Part shown: positions 8,195 to 17,917 of the stretch, in pieces | Numbering within the stretch: the first letter of the stretch is position 1 | Layout of the letters: the number at the start of each line of letters is the position of its first letter | Source: Bradyrhizobium sp. CCH5-F6 | GTDB taxonomy: Bacteria > Pseudomonadota > Alphaproteobacteria > Rhizobiales > Xanthobacteraceae | Assembly (NCBI RefSeq): GCF_001556045.1 | Contig: NZ_LSIC01000073.1 | Coordinates: 197,249-261,248, forward strand | Length of the DNA: 64,000 nt | Direction of reading: 5' to 3' | Notes under the pieces: model-generated | What the model was told of the DNA's origin: nothing | Seen by the model: only the letters and a program-made list of their open reading frames with translations | Database searches by the model: none | Position numbers and translations under genes: made by a program

Positions 8195-9118
8195 TCAGCT
8201 CCCCCGCTGCTTCTCATACGCCTTCAGATGCGTATAGGCGATGCGCAGCTTCGGCACCGGCACCTTGGCCGCATCGGCGCGCGCGATCAGATCGCCGATG
8301 ACGTGGTCGGCCTCGACCGGCAGGCCAGCCTTGATGTCGCGGAACATCGACGCGGTCATCGGCGAGCCTTCTGCGGTGAGGTTGCCCTTCACCCGCTCGA
8401 AGAACGGCCCGCCCGGCGGATAGCCGCATGCGGTGGCGATCGCGCTGGTCTCGTCCAGCATGCCGAGCAGGAAATCCCGGCCGCCGGGAGCCGCCAGGAT
8501 GTCGCCGACGGAGGCGCGCATCAGGCTGGTGGACGCCGCGAGCGAGGAGAGGAACACCCACTTCTCCCACATGTCCTGCATGATGTTCTGGCTCGCGGTG
8601 GCGCCAGTGATGCCGCTCTTGAAGGCTTCGTCGATCGCCTTCACCCGGTCCGACATCTTGCCGTCGCGCTCGCCGTAATTGATCGACTGCATCGGCTGAA
8701 GCTGCACCACCTCGCGCTTTTCGTTCAAAGTCGCTGCGATGGCGCAGAGGCCGCCGAGCACCCGCTCCTTGCCGAACCTGGCATCCAGCGTGTCGAGATG
8801 CTTCATGCCGTTGAGCATTGGAATGATCGCGGTGTTCGGTCCGACCGCCGCGGCGAACGATTTGATGGCGTCGTCGAGGTCGAACGCCTTGCAGCTCAAG
8901 AGCACGACGTCGAACTTGTCCTTGAGCGCATCCGCCTGCACTGTCGGCGGATTTTTCAAGGTCACGTCGCCGTTCGGGCTCTTGATGACGAGGCCCGCGC
9001 TCGCGAGCTCGCTGGCGCGACGGGGCCGGACCAGGAAGGTGACGTCGCGGCCGGCCTGCAACAGCCTGCCACCAAAATAGCCGCCGATGGCGCCGGCGCC
9101 GACCACGAGGATACGCAT
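8195..9118 (-). CDS. panE: 2-dehydropantoate 2-reductase (ketopantoate reductase)
   Basis: A 307-residue NADPH-dependent reductase that would make pantoate for coenzyme A synthesis. The N-terminus is a Rossmann fold with GAGAIG at residues 7-12 and the NADPH-binding arginines in LVRPRRA. The middle LLSCKAFDLDDA and the helical domain with MWEKWVFLSSLAA (containing the catalytic Lys) match the ApbA/PanE family. Bacteria of this group often carry several paralogues, so the symbol marks the family and a related 2-oxo acid reductase role is possible. It stands convergent to the cytochrome gene and upstream of no obvious operon partner. Confidence 0.82.
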   Translation of the reverse strand: MRILVVGAGAIGGYFGGRLLQAGRDVTFLVRPRRASELASAGLVIKSPNGDVTLKNPPTVQADALKDKFDVVLLSCKAFDLDDAIKSFAAAVGPNTAIIPMLNGMKHLDTLDARFGKERVLGGLCAIAATLNEKREVVQLQPMQSINYGERDGKMSDRVKAIDEAFKSGITGATASQNIMQDMWEKWVFLSSLAASTSLMRASVGDILAAPGGRDFLLGMLDETSAIATACGYPPGGPFFERVKGNLTAEGSPMTASMFRDIKAGLPVEADHVIGDLIARADAAKVPVPKLRIAYTHLKAYEKQRGS

Positions 9119-9230
9119 GCAAGAGCTCCGTTATTGTTGTTCTTCGGACAAAAGCGAATGGCGAACAGGGGGTAGCGAATAGGATAGCAGATAACGAAAC
9201 GCGAGTAACGTTTCCACTACTCGCCATTCA

Positions 9231-9851
9231 TTACTCGCCCTTCCCCAACACCATTTCCTCGACCTCGCGCAGCTGTTCCTTGCCGAAGAACATCTCGTCG
9301 CCGACGAAGAAGGTCGGCGAGCCGAACGCGCCGCGGGCGACGGCCTCCTCGGTGTTCTTGATCAGCTTGCCCTTCACCTCGGGTTCCCCGGCGCGGGCGA
9401 ACAGCTTTTGCGCGTCGAGGCCGGAGGAGGCCAGCGCCTTCGCCGCGATTTCAGGGTCGTCCATCTTCTTCGGCTCGCGCCACATGTGGTGGAAGGTGGC
9501 CTCGACATACTCTTCGAACACGCCTTCGAGCTGTGCCGCGATCGCCGCGCGCATCAGGTTCAGCGTGTTGACGGGGAAATGCGGATTCCAGACATAGGGC
9601 TGGACATGGAAGCGCTTGATGAAGCGCTCGGTCTCGATCGCCTGGAATTCACGCTTGTTCCTGATGCCGGCCAGGCTCTCCGCCGGCGACTTGTTGTTGG
9701 TCGACTTGAAGATGCCGCCGAGCAGGATCGGCACATACTCGAACTTGACGCCGATCCGCTGCTCGATCGCCGGAATCGCCAGATGGCTGAGATAGGCGTT
9801 GGGGCTGCCGAAGTCGAACAGGAATTGCGGGGCAGTGCGGGTCAAAATCAT
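9231..9851 (-). CDS. 2-hydroxychromene-2-carboxylate isomerase-like protein (DsbA/GST-kappa fold)
   Basis: A 206-residue protein of the thioredoxin-like DsbA superfamily. FLFDFGSPNAYLSHLA near the N-terminus has Ser in place of the redox Cys-x-x-Cys, as in glutathione-dependent isomerases of the NahD/GST-kappa group. The C-terminal GSPTFFVGDEMFFGKEQL is the conserved cis-Pro strand plus substrate helix. Such enzymes act in aromatic degradation (naphthalene pathway) but many relatives have unknown substrates. No aromatic pathway genes are beside it. It is transcribed in the same direction as the ketopantoate reductase, 112 bases upstream of it. Confidence 0.82.
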   Translation of the reverse strand: MILTRTAPQFLFDFGSPNAYLSHLAIPAIEQRIGVKFEYVPILLGGIFKSTNNKSPAESLAGIRNKREFQAIETERFIKRFHVQPYVWNPHFPVNTLNLMRAAIAAQLEGVFEEYVEATFHHMWREPKKMDDPEIAAKALASSGLDAQKLFARAGEPEVKGKLIKNTEEAVARGAFGSPTFFVGDEMFFGKEQLREVEEMVLGKGE

Positions 9852-9937
9852 ACTCCCTGACGTCGCTTTTTTTCATTGTGGCGCAGGCCGCGCCACGGGT
9901 CCACCGTTTAATGACGGTCATAATACTTAGGGTCCCG

Positions 9938-11287
9938 TCAGACCAGACGCCGGATCGCCTGCTTGCGCCACACCAGGACGTAATAGCCCATCTGCAAGAC
10001 GAGCATGGCGCAGAACACGATCGGATAGGCAGCCCAGACGCCCTCGAGGCCGATCGCGCGGCTCAGGATCACCGCGGCCGGCAGCTCGATCGCGACAATC
10101 GCGAAGATCGACAGCAGCATCGGTGTCAAGGCGACGCCGGCCGCGCGCATCGCACCGGAAAACACGGTCGCCAAGCCGAACGGCACCGAGCTCCACAGGG
10201 CGATGTACAGCAGCCGTTTCGCCATATCGAGCACGGCGCCGTCGGTGATGAAGATGCCGAGCACCGCGCGCGGCATGAGGTAGATCAGCGCCACCAGCCC
10301 GCCGGTCAGGACGAGGTTGAAGATGAGGCCGGTGCGTACGATGCCGTCGAGCCGCGCCCTGTCGCCGCCGCCGATCGCTTGCGCGCCGAGGATCGAGACC
10401 GCGATCGAAATCGACATCGCCGTGAACTGCGTATAGCCCATCACCTGGTTGACGGCGCCATAAGCCGCAGTGGCGTCCGATCCGAAGCCGTTGACGAGGC
10501 CGAGCAGCACCAGCTCTGCGATGGCCATGGACATCATGCCGATCGCGGTCGGCAGTCCGATGCCGAGGATCTTTCCGAGCACGGCGCCGTTGAGCCGCAA
10601 ATGACGGAGCAGTGCGGCGTCCGGCGCGAGCGGGTGCTTGCGTCGCAGCAGATAGACGGCCAGCATGATCAGCGTGAGCGCGTTCGAGATCGCGGCCGCC
10701 CATGCCGGACTGGTGATGCCGGTCGCCGGCAGTCCGGACCCACCGCGGATCAGCAATGGCGTCAGGATCAGGCCGATCGCGGTCGACGACGCCAGCGCCA
10801 GCAGCGGCGTCAGGGCGTCGCCGACGCCGCGGATCATCGCCGTCATCACCAGAAAGACGAAGCCGAGCGGCATTGTCAGCAACATGACTCTGGCATAGGC
10901 GCTGGCCTCATCGAGAATGTCGGCGGGCGTGGCGAGCGCCATCATCAATTGACGGCTGAACAGCCCACCAACCAGTGCAACCGAAATCGACAGCAGCAGG
11001 CCGACTGCGAGTGTCGTACCCGCGATGATCTTGATCCGGCCGTGCTCACCCGCGCCAAAGGCCTGGCCGATCAGCACGGTGGCGCCGGTGCTCAGCCCCA
11101 TGACGAAGGCGAACAGGAAGAACATCACCGGGAAGAAGGCCGAGACCGCGGCGAGCGCCTCGACGCCGATCATCTGGCCGAGATAGACGTTGCTGACGGT
11201 GCCGAACAGCGATTGCAGGGCGTTGCTCAGCATCAAGGGCGCGAGGAAGCGGAGGAATGTGGTCCAGAGCGGTTTTGGAGCGGACAT
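9938..11287 (-). CDS. MATE family efflux transporter
   Basis: A 449-residue inner-membrane multidrug/organic cation exporter driven by H+ or Na+. About 12 hydrophobic segments are visible, in two homologous halves; the first begins LAPLMLSNALQSLFGTVSNV and includes ATVLIGQAFGAGEHG, a conserved MATE loop. The ATG at 11287 is preferred over an in-frame ATG five codons earlier because GAAAGG precedes it at suitable spacing. It is convergent with nothing and followed by the isomerase-like gene on the same strand after 86 bases. Substrate not predictable. Confidence 0.88.
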   Translation of the reverse strand: MSAPKPLWTTFLRFLAPLMLSNALQSLFGTVSNVYLGQMIGVEALAAVSAFFPVMFFLFAFVMGLSTGATVLIGQAFGAGEHGRIKIIAGTTLAVGLLLSISVALVGGLFSRQLMMALATPADILDEASAYARVMLLTMPLGFVFLVMTAMIRGVGDALTPLLALASSTAIGLILTPLLIRGGSGLPATGITSPAWAAAISNALTLIMLAVYLLRRKHPLAPDAALLRHLRLNGAVLGKILGIGLPTAIGMMSMAIAELVLLGLVNGFGSDATAAYGAVNQVMGYTQFTAMSISIAVSILGAQAIGGGDRARLDGIVRTGLIFNLVLTGGLVALIYLMPRAVLGIFITDGAVLDMAKRLLYIALWSSVPFGLATVFSGAMRAAGVALTPMLLSIFAIVAIELPAAVILSRAIGLEGVWAAYPIVFCAMLVLQMGYYVLVWRKQAIRRLV

Positions 11288-11371
11288 GGATCGGCCTTTC
11301 ATCAGGGCGTGCGAAGCCGTTGCCGCGCAATGCGCGGCTCGGCCGTCGATGGGGTTGTGAAGAGCGCTGCC

Positions 11372-11971
11372 TTAAGCGCGGTCGCTGTAGGCGAGCTTGA
11401 CGATGTGGTCGCGGATATCAGTCGGCCAATCGGCGATCAGTCCGGTGAAGCGCCGCCGGTCATCCGCGAACAGCGCGCGCGAGGCCTCCTCGAACTGCGG
11501 CAAGTCGCCGGCCATGGTCGACATGAAGTGATAGGCCGCATCGCGCGCCTGGCGCTCGCGGTCCTTGGCGCCGCTGGCGCGCCTGGCCTCGTCGACGAGC
11601 TTGCGCAGCGCGACCGAGGCACCGCCGGCTTGAGAGTTGAGCCACTCCCAGTGCCGCGGCAGCAAGGTCACCTCCCGCGCGACCACGCCGAGCTTCGGCC
11701 GGCCGCGTCCGCGCGGCTCCGTAGGCGGCTCGGCGCTTTCGGTCGCGGGTGGCGGCATGAGCTTGGCCAGCCGCGCCAGCACCTCGCGATCGTCGCCGCG
11801 CAGGTCGAAGTCGATCGACCGGCCCGTGCCGTCGTCGAAGATGATGATCGGCTGATCCAGCGGCTGTGTCGCCCGCTTGACGGCGAGCGCCACGTCGCCT
11901 GCCGTGCCGGAGGCCAGCCGGCGCTGGCCGACGAAGGCTGTGAAAGTCGCTTGCATTGGAATCGTTACCAT
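11372..11971 (-). CDS. DUF2239 family protein
   Basis: A 199-residue cytoplasmic protein of unknown function with the typical opening TAFVGQRRLASGTAGDVALA and IIIFDDGTGRSIDFDLRG, then a Pro/Arg linker (GRGRPKLG) and a helical C-terminus with PRHWEWL. The GRGRPK patch resembles an AT-hook and the family is sometimes suggested to bind DNA; that is inference. Two starts are possible, ATG 11971 or ATG 11956; neither has a good ribosome binding site, and family members usually begin close to the second. It is transcribed divergently from the GST gene across a promoter with paired palindromes. Confidence 0.85.
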   Translation of the reverse strand: MVTIPMQATFTAFVGQRRLASGTAGDVALAVKRATQPLDQPIIIFDDGTGRSIDFDLRGDDREVLARLAKLMPPPATESAEPPTEPRGRGRPKLGVVAREVTLLPRHWEWLNSQAGGASVALRKLVDEARRASGAKDRERQARDAAYHFMSTMAGDLPQFEEASRALFADDRRRFTGLIADWPTDIRDHIVKLAYSDRA

Positions 11972-11993
11972 ATTGATCGCGTTGGCAGCTTAA

Positions 11994-12030
11994 TACCCGG
12001 GTAAATTATTCGCGTCAATATACCCGGGTG
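11994..12030. promoter_or_regulatory. Paired palindromes, candidate operator in a divergent promoter
   Basis: TACCCGGGTA at 11994-12003 and TACCCGGGTG at 12021-12030, 27 bases centre to centre, in an AT-rich spacer between the divergent DUF2239 and GST genes. Two copies of a 10-base palindrome on nearly the same helix face are what a dimeric repressor would bind (TetR/MarR-like). No such regulator gene adjoins. Confidence 0.5.
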
Positions 12031-12120
12031 AAAATATCTGCACCGACGGCTCGACAATGCGTTCCTAGGCTGGCACGAACGCGCGGCCGATCGACCACGC
12101 CAAGCCCTGAGGACCTCGCG

Positions 12121-12786
12121 ATGCTGACCGTTCACCACCTCAACAATTCCCGCTCGCAGCGCGTGCTGTGGCTGCTCGAGGAGTTGGACGTGCCCTACGA
12201 GATCGTGCGCTACCAGCGCCAGCCGGACATGCGCGCGCCGAACGAGTTGCGCGCCATTCATCCGCTCGGCAAGTCGCCGGTCATCACGGACAACGGCAAC
12301 ACCATCGCCGAGTCGGGTGCGATCATCGAATATCTCATCGCCACCTACGGCAATGGCCGGCTGATTCCCCCGCCGAACACGCCGGAGCGCCTGCGCTACA
12401 CCTATTGGCTGCATTATGCGGAGGGATCCGCGATGCAGCCCCTGCTGCTCAAGCTGCTGTTCACGCTGATGCCGAAGCGCGCGCCCGCCCTGCTGCGCCC
12501 GCTGGTTCGAAAGGTCTGCAACCAGGCGCTGACCGCGCTGGTCAATCCCCAGATCAAGCAGCACATGGACTATTGGGAAGGCGAGCTCGCCAAGAGCGAG
12601 TGGTTTGCGGGCAGCGAGTTCACCGCGGCCGATATCCAGATGAGCTTTCCGCTGGAAGCAGCCCAAGCGCGCGGTGGGCTGGAGCATGGCCATCCCAGGG
12701 CGATGGCGTTCCTGGAGCGCATCCACGCGCGGCCGGCCTATGCGCGCGCGCTGGAAAAAGGCGGGCCGTATCAGGTGGGCCGGTAA
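12121..12786 (+). CDS. Glutathione S-transferase
   Basis: A 221-residue GST. The ATG at 12121 is chosen because it gives the standard thioredoxin-fold start MLTVHHLNNSRSQRVLWLLE, with the Ser of NSRSQR as the likely glutathione-activating residue. The cis-Pro motif is GKSPVI, followed by AESGAIIEYL, which binds the gamma-glutamyl group. The C-terminal domain is all-helical with FAGSEFTAADIQMSFPLE, the N-capping box of GSTs. Likely a detoxification or reductive enzyme in the cytoplasm. Control by the paired palindromes upstream is plausible. Confidence 0.88.
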   Translation: MLTVHHLNNSRSQRVLWLLEELDVPYEIVRYQRQPDMRAPNELRAIHPLGKSPVITDNGNTIAESGAIIEYLIATYGNGRLIPPPNTPERLRYTYWLHYAEGSAMQPLLLKLLFTLMPKRAPALLRPLVRKVCNQALTALVNPQIKQHMDYWEGELAKSEWFAGSEFTAADIQMSFPLEAAQARGGLEHGHPRAMAFLERIHARPAYARALEKGGPYQVGR

Positions 12787-12827
12787 TCACTCTCACCGCC
12801 GTTCCCGGCGCGTGCAACCCGAACGAC

Positions 12828-12845
12828 GGTGCGCAATTGCGCACC
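12828..12845. repeat. 18-base perfect palindrome (type B repeat core)
   Basis: GGTGCGCAATTGCGCACC between the convergent GST and gamma-glutamyltransferase genes. The GTGCGCAA...TTGCGCAC core recurs in both arms of the long inverted repeat at 47722-47795. May act as a transcription end or be a small dispersed repeat. Confidence 0.6.
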
Positions 12846-12866
12846 TGCGCATGCAGGCGACGAGGT

Positions 12867-14618
12867 CTACTGCCCCGCCGCTTCTGCGCCGCGCGTGCGC
12901 GGATCGGACGCGCCGAGCGTTCCATTCGGCGTCACGAGAATCGAATTGGCCGATGTCTGCCCCATTGGCTCGACGATGAGATGGCCCGTGGCCTTCAGTT
13001 CGGACAGCACGTCGTCGGGAAAGCCGCGTTCGACGCGCACTTCATCCGGTAGCCATTGGTGATGCAGCCGCGGCGCAGCGACGGCGGCCGCGACGTCCAT
13101 CTTGTAGTCGAGCACGTTCACGATCACCTGGAGCACGGTCGAGATGATGCGGCTGCCGCCGGGTGAGCCCGTCACCAGCACCGGCTTGCCGTCCCTCAGC
13201 ACGATCGTCGGCGACATCGACGAGAGCGGCCGTTTGCCGGGGCCGGGCAGGTTCGCCTCGAAGCCGACGAGGCCATAGGCGTTGGATGCGCCAACTGCCG
13301 CGGTGAAATCGTCGAGCTCGTTGTTGAGCAGCACGCCGGTGCCCTCGGCGACCAGGCCGACACCATAGCTGAAGTTCAGCGTGTAGGTGTTGCTGACGGC
13401 GTTGCCGCGACCGTCGACGACGGAAAAATGGGTGGTGTTGCTGCCCTCGCGCGTCGCGGCAGAAGCGGACACGATTTCCTTCGACGGCGTGGCCCGCCCG
13501 GTCGAAATGCCTGCGCGCAGCCTGGCGGCGTAGTCCTTCGCGACCAGCGTCTCGATCGGCGCGTTGACGAAGGCGGGATCGCCGAGATAGCGCGCGCGGT
13601 CGGCATAGGCGCGCTTCATGGCCTCGATCAGCAGATGCAGCGATGCCGCCGATCCCTGCTTCAGATCGGCAAGCTGAAAGCCTTCGAGGATGTTGAGCGT
13701 CTCCACCAGCACCACGCCGCCGGACGAAGGCAGCGGCATCGACACGATGTCATAGCCGCGATAGGTGCCGCGCACCGGCGCGCGGATGACCGGCTGATAG
13801 GCCTTGAGGTCGGCCGCCGTCATGATGCCACCGGCATCAGTCACGGCCTTGGCGAGTTTCTCGGCGACCGTCCCCTCGTAGAATCCGCGCGGCCCCTGTG
13901 CGGCGACGCTCGACAGCGTTTCGGCGAGATCGCCCTGCACCAGCCGGTCGCCTTCCTCCAGCGGCGTGCCATCTGGTCGCGAGAAGATCCTGGCCGAGGA
14001 AGGCCAGCGTGCCAGCCGCCGGTGCCAGCTTGGCAGCGTATCGGCAATGTCGTCGCCGATAATAAAGCCGTCGCGTGCGAGCGCGATGGCGGGCGCGAGC
14101 AGTTGCGCCAGCGTGAACCGGCCCGAGCCGTATTTGTCCAACGCCAGGGCGAGGCCTGCGACGGTGCCGGGCACGCCGATGCCGAGCGCTGAATCGCGTG
14201 ACTTCGCTGTATCGGGTTTGCCGTCGGCGCCGAGGAAGATCTGCGGCGTGGTCGCGGCCGGGGCGGTCTCGCGATAATCGATCGTGACGTCTTCATTGCG
14301 ATCGGCGGAATGGATCACCATGAAGCCGCCGCCGCCGACATTGCCGGCACGCGGATAGGTCACCGCCATGGCAAAGCCGGTCGCGACCGCAGCATCGACC
14401 GCATTGCCGCCGCGCCGCAGGATGTCGGCACCGACCTGCGCGGAGATCTTCTCCTGCGCCACCACCATGCCGTGCTCGGCGGCGACGGCACGCACGGTGT
14501 CGCGTGGTGGCAGGACATGGCCTCGCCGCGCATCCTGAGCGGTCGCGGGAGCGAAACCGAACGCCAGAGTGGCAATGACCGCGAAAAACGTCCGCCGTGT
14601 CGAATGAGGCGACATCAT
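12867..14618 (-). CDS. ggt: Gamma-glutamyltransferase (glutathione hydrolase)
   Basis: A 583-residue periplasmic enzyme that hydrolyses or transpeptidates glutathione after cutting itself into two subunits. An N-terminal signal peptide ends near FAPATAQ. The large-subunit start EKISAQVGADILRRGGNAVD and GNVGGGGFMVIH are hallmark motifs. The self-processing site is the second Thr of the N-T-T-H-F-S stretch, which becomes the catalytic nucleophile of the small subunit. The small subunit ends with PLSSMSPTIVLRDGKPVLV and GSPGGSRI. Start taken at ATG 14618; ATG 14615 is equally possible. Divergent from the UMF1 transporter gene. Confidence 0.93.
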   Translation of the reverse strand: MMSPHSTRRTFFAVIATLAFGFAPATAQDARRGHVLPPRDTVRAVAAEHGMVVAQEKISAQVGADILRRGGNAVDAAVATGFAMAVTYPRAGNVGGGGFMVIHSADRNEDVTIDYRETAPAATTPQIFLGADGKPDTAKSRDSALGIGVPGTVAGLALALDKYGSGRFTLAQLLAPAIALARDGFIIGDDIADTLPSWHRRLARWPSSARIFSRPDGTPLEEGDRLVQGDLAETLSSVAAQGPRGFYEGTVAEKLAKAVTDAGGIMTAADLKAYQPVIRAPVRGTYRGYDIVSMPLPSSGGVVLVETLNILEGFQLADLKQGSAASLHLLIEAMKRAYADRARYLGDPAFVNAPIETLVAKDYAARLRAGISTGRATPSKEIVSASAATREGSNTTHFSVVDGRGNAVSNTYTLNFSYGVGLVAEGTGVLLNNELDDFTAAVGASNAYGLVGFEANLPGPGKRPLSSMSPTIVLRDGKPVLVTGSPGGSRIISTVLQVIVNVLDYKMDVAAAVAAPRLHHQWLPDEVRVERGFPDDVLSELKATGHLIVEPMGQTSANSILVTPNGTLGASDPRTRGAEAAGQ

Positions 14619-14716
14619 CAATGTCCGTCGTGCTCTCGGGCCAGTTCACACCCTTTGCTACAATGCTATACGGTTTGCCCCGAGAGAGGCAAAACTGTTC
14701 GTGATGAGGACTGCTG

Positions 14717-16102
14717 ATGACGACGATCGCTCCCGATCTGCGCATGGCCAGCGTGCAGCGGACCTATCCGCCGCGCGCCGCCGTCGTCAGCTGGATCTTC
14801 TTCGACTGGGCCGCGCAGCCCTATTTCACGCTGATCACGACTTTCGTTTTCGCCCCTTACTTCGCGACCAGCGTTGCGCCAAATCCCGCCACCGGCCAGT
14901 CGCTGTGGGCCTTCGCAATGGCCGCAGCGGGCCTTGCGATCGCGCTGCTGTCGCCGGTGCTGGGGGCCATCGCAGATGCGGCCGGCCGCAGGAAGCCGTG
15001 GATCGCAGGCTTCGGCGTGGTGCTGGTGCTGGCGTCCTGCACGCTGTGGATCGGCAAACCCGGCGATGACGCCGTCATTCCGTTGCTGCTCACCGCGGTC
15101 GCGCTCGCCAGCATCGGCGCCGAGTTCGCTACCGTCTTCAACAATGCAATGATGCCGACCTTGGTGCCGCCTGAACGGATCGGCCGGCTCTCCGGCACCG
15201 GCTGGGCCACGGGCTACGTTGGCGGCATCGTCAGCCTGATCATCGTGCTCGGCTTCCTCGCCGCCAATCCCGGGACCGGCCGCACGCTGCTCGGCTTCGC
15301 GCCGTTGTTCGGGCTCGACCCCGTCACTCATCGGGGGGATCGTGCCGCCGGGCCGTTGACCGGACTATGGTTCATCATTTTCGTGACGCCGATGTTCCTG
15401 TTCACGCCGGATTATCCGGCGAAGCGACCGCTGCGCGAGGCGCTGAGGGAAGGTCTGTCCGAGCTGAAGCAATCGATCAAGCGACTGCCCAAGCAGAAGT
15501 CGCTCGCGGCATTCCTGCTCGCCAACATGATCTACACCGATGGACTGGTATCGCTGTTCGCGTTTGGGGGGATCTATGCCGCCGGCACGTTCGGTTGGCA
15601 CACGATCCAGATCGGCACGTTCGGCATCATGCTCGCGGTCGCGGGCGCGTTAGGTGCATGGCTCGGTGGCAAGCTCGACGACCGCCTCGGGCCGAAGCGC
15701 GTCATCGCCGGCAGTCTCCTGGTCCTGCTGCTGGCGGTGGCCGCGATCCTGCTGGTCGACAAGGATAGCGTCCTGTTCGTCAAGACCGCGCCGCCGCAAG
15801 CCGGCGCTCCCCTGTTCTCGAGCGCGGCGGAGCGCGCCTATCTCGTGCTGGGCTGCTTGATCGGTGCAGCCGGCGGCCCGCTGCAGGCCGCCTCCCGCAC
15901 GCTGCTGATCCGCCTCGCGCCGCAGGATCGCATCGCGCAATATTTCGGCCTGTTCGCGCTGACGGGGAAGGTGACGTCGTTCATCGGGCCGCTCTTGATC
16001 GGCACGATCACCGCGGTGACGGCGAGCCAGAAGGCCGGCATGGCCGTGCTGGTCGTGTTCTTCGTCGCGGGACTGGGACTGTTGATGCGGGTGCGGAAAT
16101 AG
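14717..16102 (+). CDS. MFS transporter, UMF1 (Atg22-like) family
   Basis: A 461-residue inner-membrane transporter with about 12 membrane segments. The opening VVSWIFFDWAAQPYFTLITT is the signature of the UMF1 group (Y-F-D-W-A-N in many members), followed by GAIADAAGRRKPW, the conserved loop 2-3 motif. GYVGGIVSLIIVLGF matches the fourth helix. A periplasmic or cytoplasmic insertion with THRGDRAAGPL follows. Yeast Atg22 exports amino acids from vacuoles; bacterial substrates are not known. Divergent from ggt with 98 bases between, so a shared role in gamma-glutamyl peptide or amino acid turnover is possible but unproven. Confidence 0.87.
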   Translation: MTTIAPDLRMASVQRTYPPRAAVVSWIFFDWAAQPYFTLITTFVFAPYFATSVAPNPATGQSLWAFAMAAAGLAIALLSPVLGAIADAAGRRKPWIAGFGVVLVLASCTLWIGKPGDDAVIPLLLTAVALASIGAEFATVFNNAMMPTLVPPERIGRLSGTGWATGYVGGIVSLIIVLGFLAANPGTGRTLLGFAPLFGLDPVTHRGDRAAGPLTGLWFIIFVTPMFLFTPDYPAKRPLREALREGLSELKQSIKRLPKQKSLAAFLLANMIYTDGLVSLFAFGGIYAAGTFGWHTIQIGTFGIMLAVAGALGAWLGGKLDDRLGPKRVIAGSLLVLLLAVAAILLVDKDSVLFVKTAPPQAGAPLFSSAAERAYLVLGCLIGAAGGPLQAASRTLLIRLAPQDRIAQYFGLFALTGKVTSFIGPLLIGTITAVTASQKAGMAVLVVFFVAGLGLLMRVRK

Positions 16103-16112
16103 CGGCACCACC

Positions 16113-16153
16113 GTCATTCCGGGGCGCGCCACCTGGCGCGAGCCCGGAATGAC
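16113..16153. repeat. Palindromic intergenic repeat (type C)
   Basis: Near-perfect hairpin between two convergent genes: GTCATTCCGGGG and CGCGCCA pair with TGGCGCG and CCCGGAATGAC. Could double as a bidirectional terminator, though no T-run follows. A worn relative lies at 42262. Confidence 0.75.
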
Positions 16154-16160
16154 AGCAAGC

Positions 16161-17753
16161 TCAATGCCTGAAGTGCCGCGTACCCGTGAAGACCATCGCG
16201 ATGCCGTGCTCGTCGGCGGCCTTGATCACCTCGTCGTCGCGCATCGAGCCGCCGGGCTGCACCACGGCGGTGGCGCCGGCTTCGATGCAGGCGAGCATGC
16301 CGTCCGCGAACGGGAAGAACGCATCCGAGGCCACCACCGAGCCCTTGGTCAGCGGTTCGGCGAGCTTCAGCTCATGGGCCGCATCCTGCGCCTTGCGCGC
16401 CGCGATCCGTGCTGAATCCACCCGGCTCATCTGGCCCGCGCCGATGCCGACGGTGGCGAGATCCCTGGCGTAGATGATGGTGTTGGACTTGACGTGTTTT
16501 GCCACGCGGAACGCGAATTTCAGGTCGCGCATTTCCGCATCGGTCGGCGCACGCCTGGTCACGACCTTGAAGGTCATGTCGTCGACCACGGCATTGTCGC
16601 GGCTCTGCACGAGGAGGCCGCCGGCCACCGTCTTGGCCGTGAGGCCGGGCGCGCGCGGGTCGGGCAGGCTGCCGGCGAGCAACAGGCGGAGGTTCTTCTT
16701 GCCGCCGATGATGGCGATCGCCTCCTCGCTGGCGTCCGGCGCGATGATCACCTCGGTGAAGATCTTCGTGATCTCGCGGGCCGTGTCGGCATCGAGCGGA
16801 CGGTTCATCGCGATGATGCCGCCGAACGCGGACGTGGAATCGCAAGCCAGCGCCCTGCGATAGGCCTCGACGAGGTTCGATCCCTCCGCGACGCCGCAGG
16901 GATTGGCGTGCTTGACGATGACGCAGGCCGCGGTGCGCTCGGCGTCGAACTCGCCGATGCATTCATAGGCCGCGTCGGTGTCGTTGATGTTGTTGTAGGA
17001 GAGCTCCTTGCCCTGGAGCTGCCGTGCGGTGGAGACGCCCGGACGCTTGTCGGGCGTCGCGTAGAACGCCGCGGTCTGGTGCGGGTTCTCGCCGTAGCGC
17101 AACGACTGGATCAGCCGGCCGCCGAAGGCGCGGAAGTCGGGCGCATCGATCTCGAGCTGGCGGTTGAACCAGTTCGAGATCGCGGCATCATACGCCGCGG
17201 TGCGGGCATAGGCCTTCGCGGCAAGGCGCCGGCGCAGTTTCAGCGTGGTCGCGCCCTTGTTGGCGGCGAGCTCGTCGAGCACGGACTGATAGTCCTGCGC
17301 TTCGACCACCACGGCGACGTCGTCATGGTTCTTTGCGGCTGCGCGGATCATCGCGGGACCGCCGATGTCGATGTTCTCGATGCAATCCTCGAAGCCGGCG
17401 CCCTTCTCGACGGTGGCTTCGAACGGATAGAGATTGACGACCAAGAGATCGATCGGCGCGATGTCATGCGCCTTCATCGCTTCGGCATGGTCCTTGTTGT
17501 CCCGGATCGCGAGCAGGCCGCCGTGGACCTTCGGATGCAGCGTCTTGACGCGGCCGTCCATCATCTCGGGGAAGCCGGTCAGCTCGGAAACGTCTTTCAC
17601 CTCGAGGCCGGCCGCGGCAATGGCCTTGGCGGTGCCGCCGGTCGAGACCAGCTCGACACCGCGGGCGGCAAGCGCCTTTGCGAAATCGATCAGGCCGGTC
17701 TTGTCGGACACGGAGAGCAGGGCGCGGGTGACGCGGCGGGGATGGTCAGTCAT
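16161..17753 (-). CDS. purH: Bifunctional AICAR formyltransferase/IMP cyclohydrolase
   Basis: A 530-residue enzyme for the last two steps of IMP synthesis. N-terminal MGS-like cyclohydrolase domain: [26 protein letters not shown], and [16 protein letters not shown]-terminal AICAR transformylase: [27 protein letters not shown], and the catalytic Lys-His in VKHANPCG. It ends [12 protein letters not shown] as usual. ATG 17753 is preferred to an in-frame TTG two codons upstream because GAGGAT lies at good spacing. The neighbours on the same strand (heparinase-like, rsmB) follow an order seen in related alphaproteobacteria. Confidence 0.97.
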   Translation of the reverse strand: MTDHPRRVTRALLSVSDKTGLIDFAKALAARGVELVSTGGTAKAIAAAGLEVKDVSELTGFPEMMDGRVKTLHPKVHGGLLAIRDNKDHAEAMKAHDIAPIDLLVVNLYPFEATVEKGAGFEDCIENIDIGGPAMIRAAAKNHDDVAVVVEAQDYQSVLDELAANKGATTLKLRRRLAAKAYARTAAYDAAISNWFNRQLEIDAPDFRAFGGRLIQSLRYGENPHQTAAFYATPDKRPGVSTARQLQGKELSYNNINDTDAAYECIGEFDAERTAACVIVKHANPCGVAEGSNLVEAYRRALACDSTSAFGGIIAMNRPLDADTAREITKIFTEVIIAPDASEEAIAIIGGKKNLRLLLAGSLPDPRAPGLTAKTVAGGLLVQSRDNAVVDDMTFKVVTRRAPTDAEMRDLKFAFRVAKHVKSNTIIYARDLATVGIGAGQMSRVDSARIAARKAQDAAHELKLAEPLTKGSVVASDAFFPFADGMLACIEAGATAVVQPGGSMRDDEVIKAADEHGIAMVFTGTRHFRH

Positions 17754-17917
17754 GAGCAAGATCCTCTGTCTTAGGAGTGTCTATGCCCAGGCGCGCGGCG
17801 GTGATGTCCCGCGCTTCCCGATGGTGCTCCATCCAAGGTCGCCAGTCGCGCGAGCGCGTGCTCGATAGCAGCTTTCGGCCGGTTTCACAACGCCGGACAG
17901 GACTGACGAACGTGTCT

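Noticed and set aside
9878..12004. A 708-codon plus-strand frame over the MATE and DUF2239 genes
   Set aside because: Dominated by Arg, Gln, His and Asp, the usual antisense composition here; it crosses two clear minus-strand genes.
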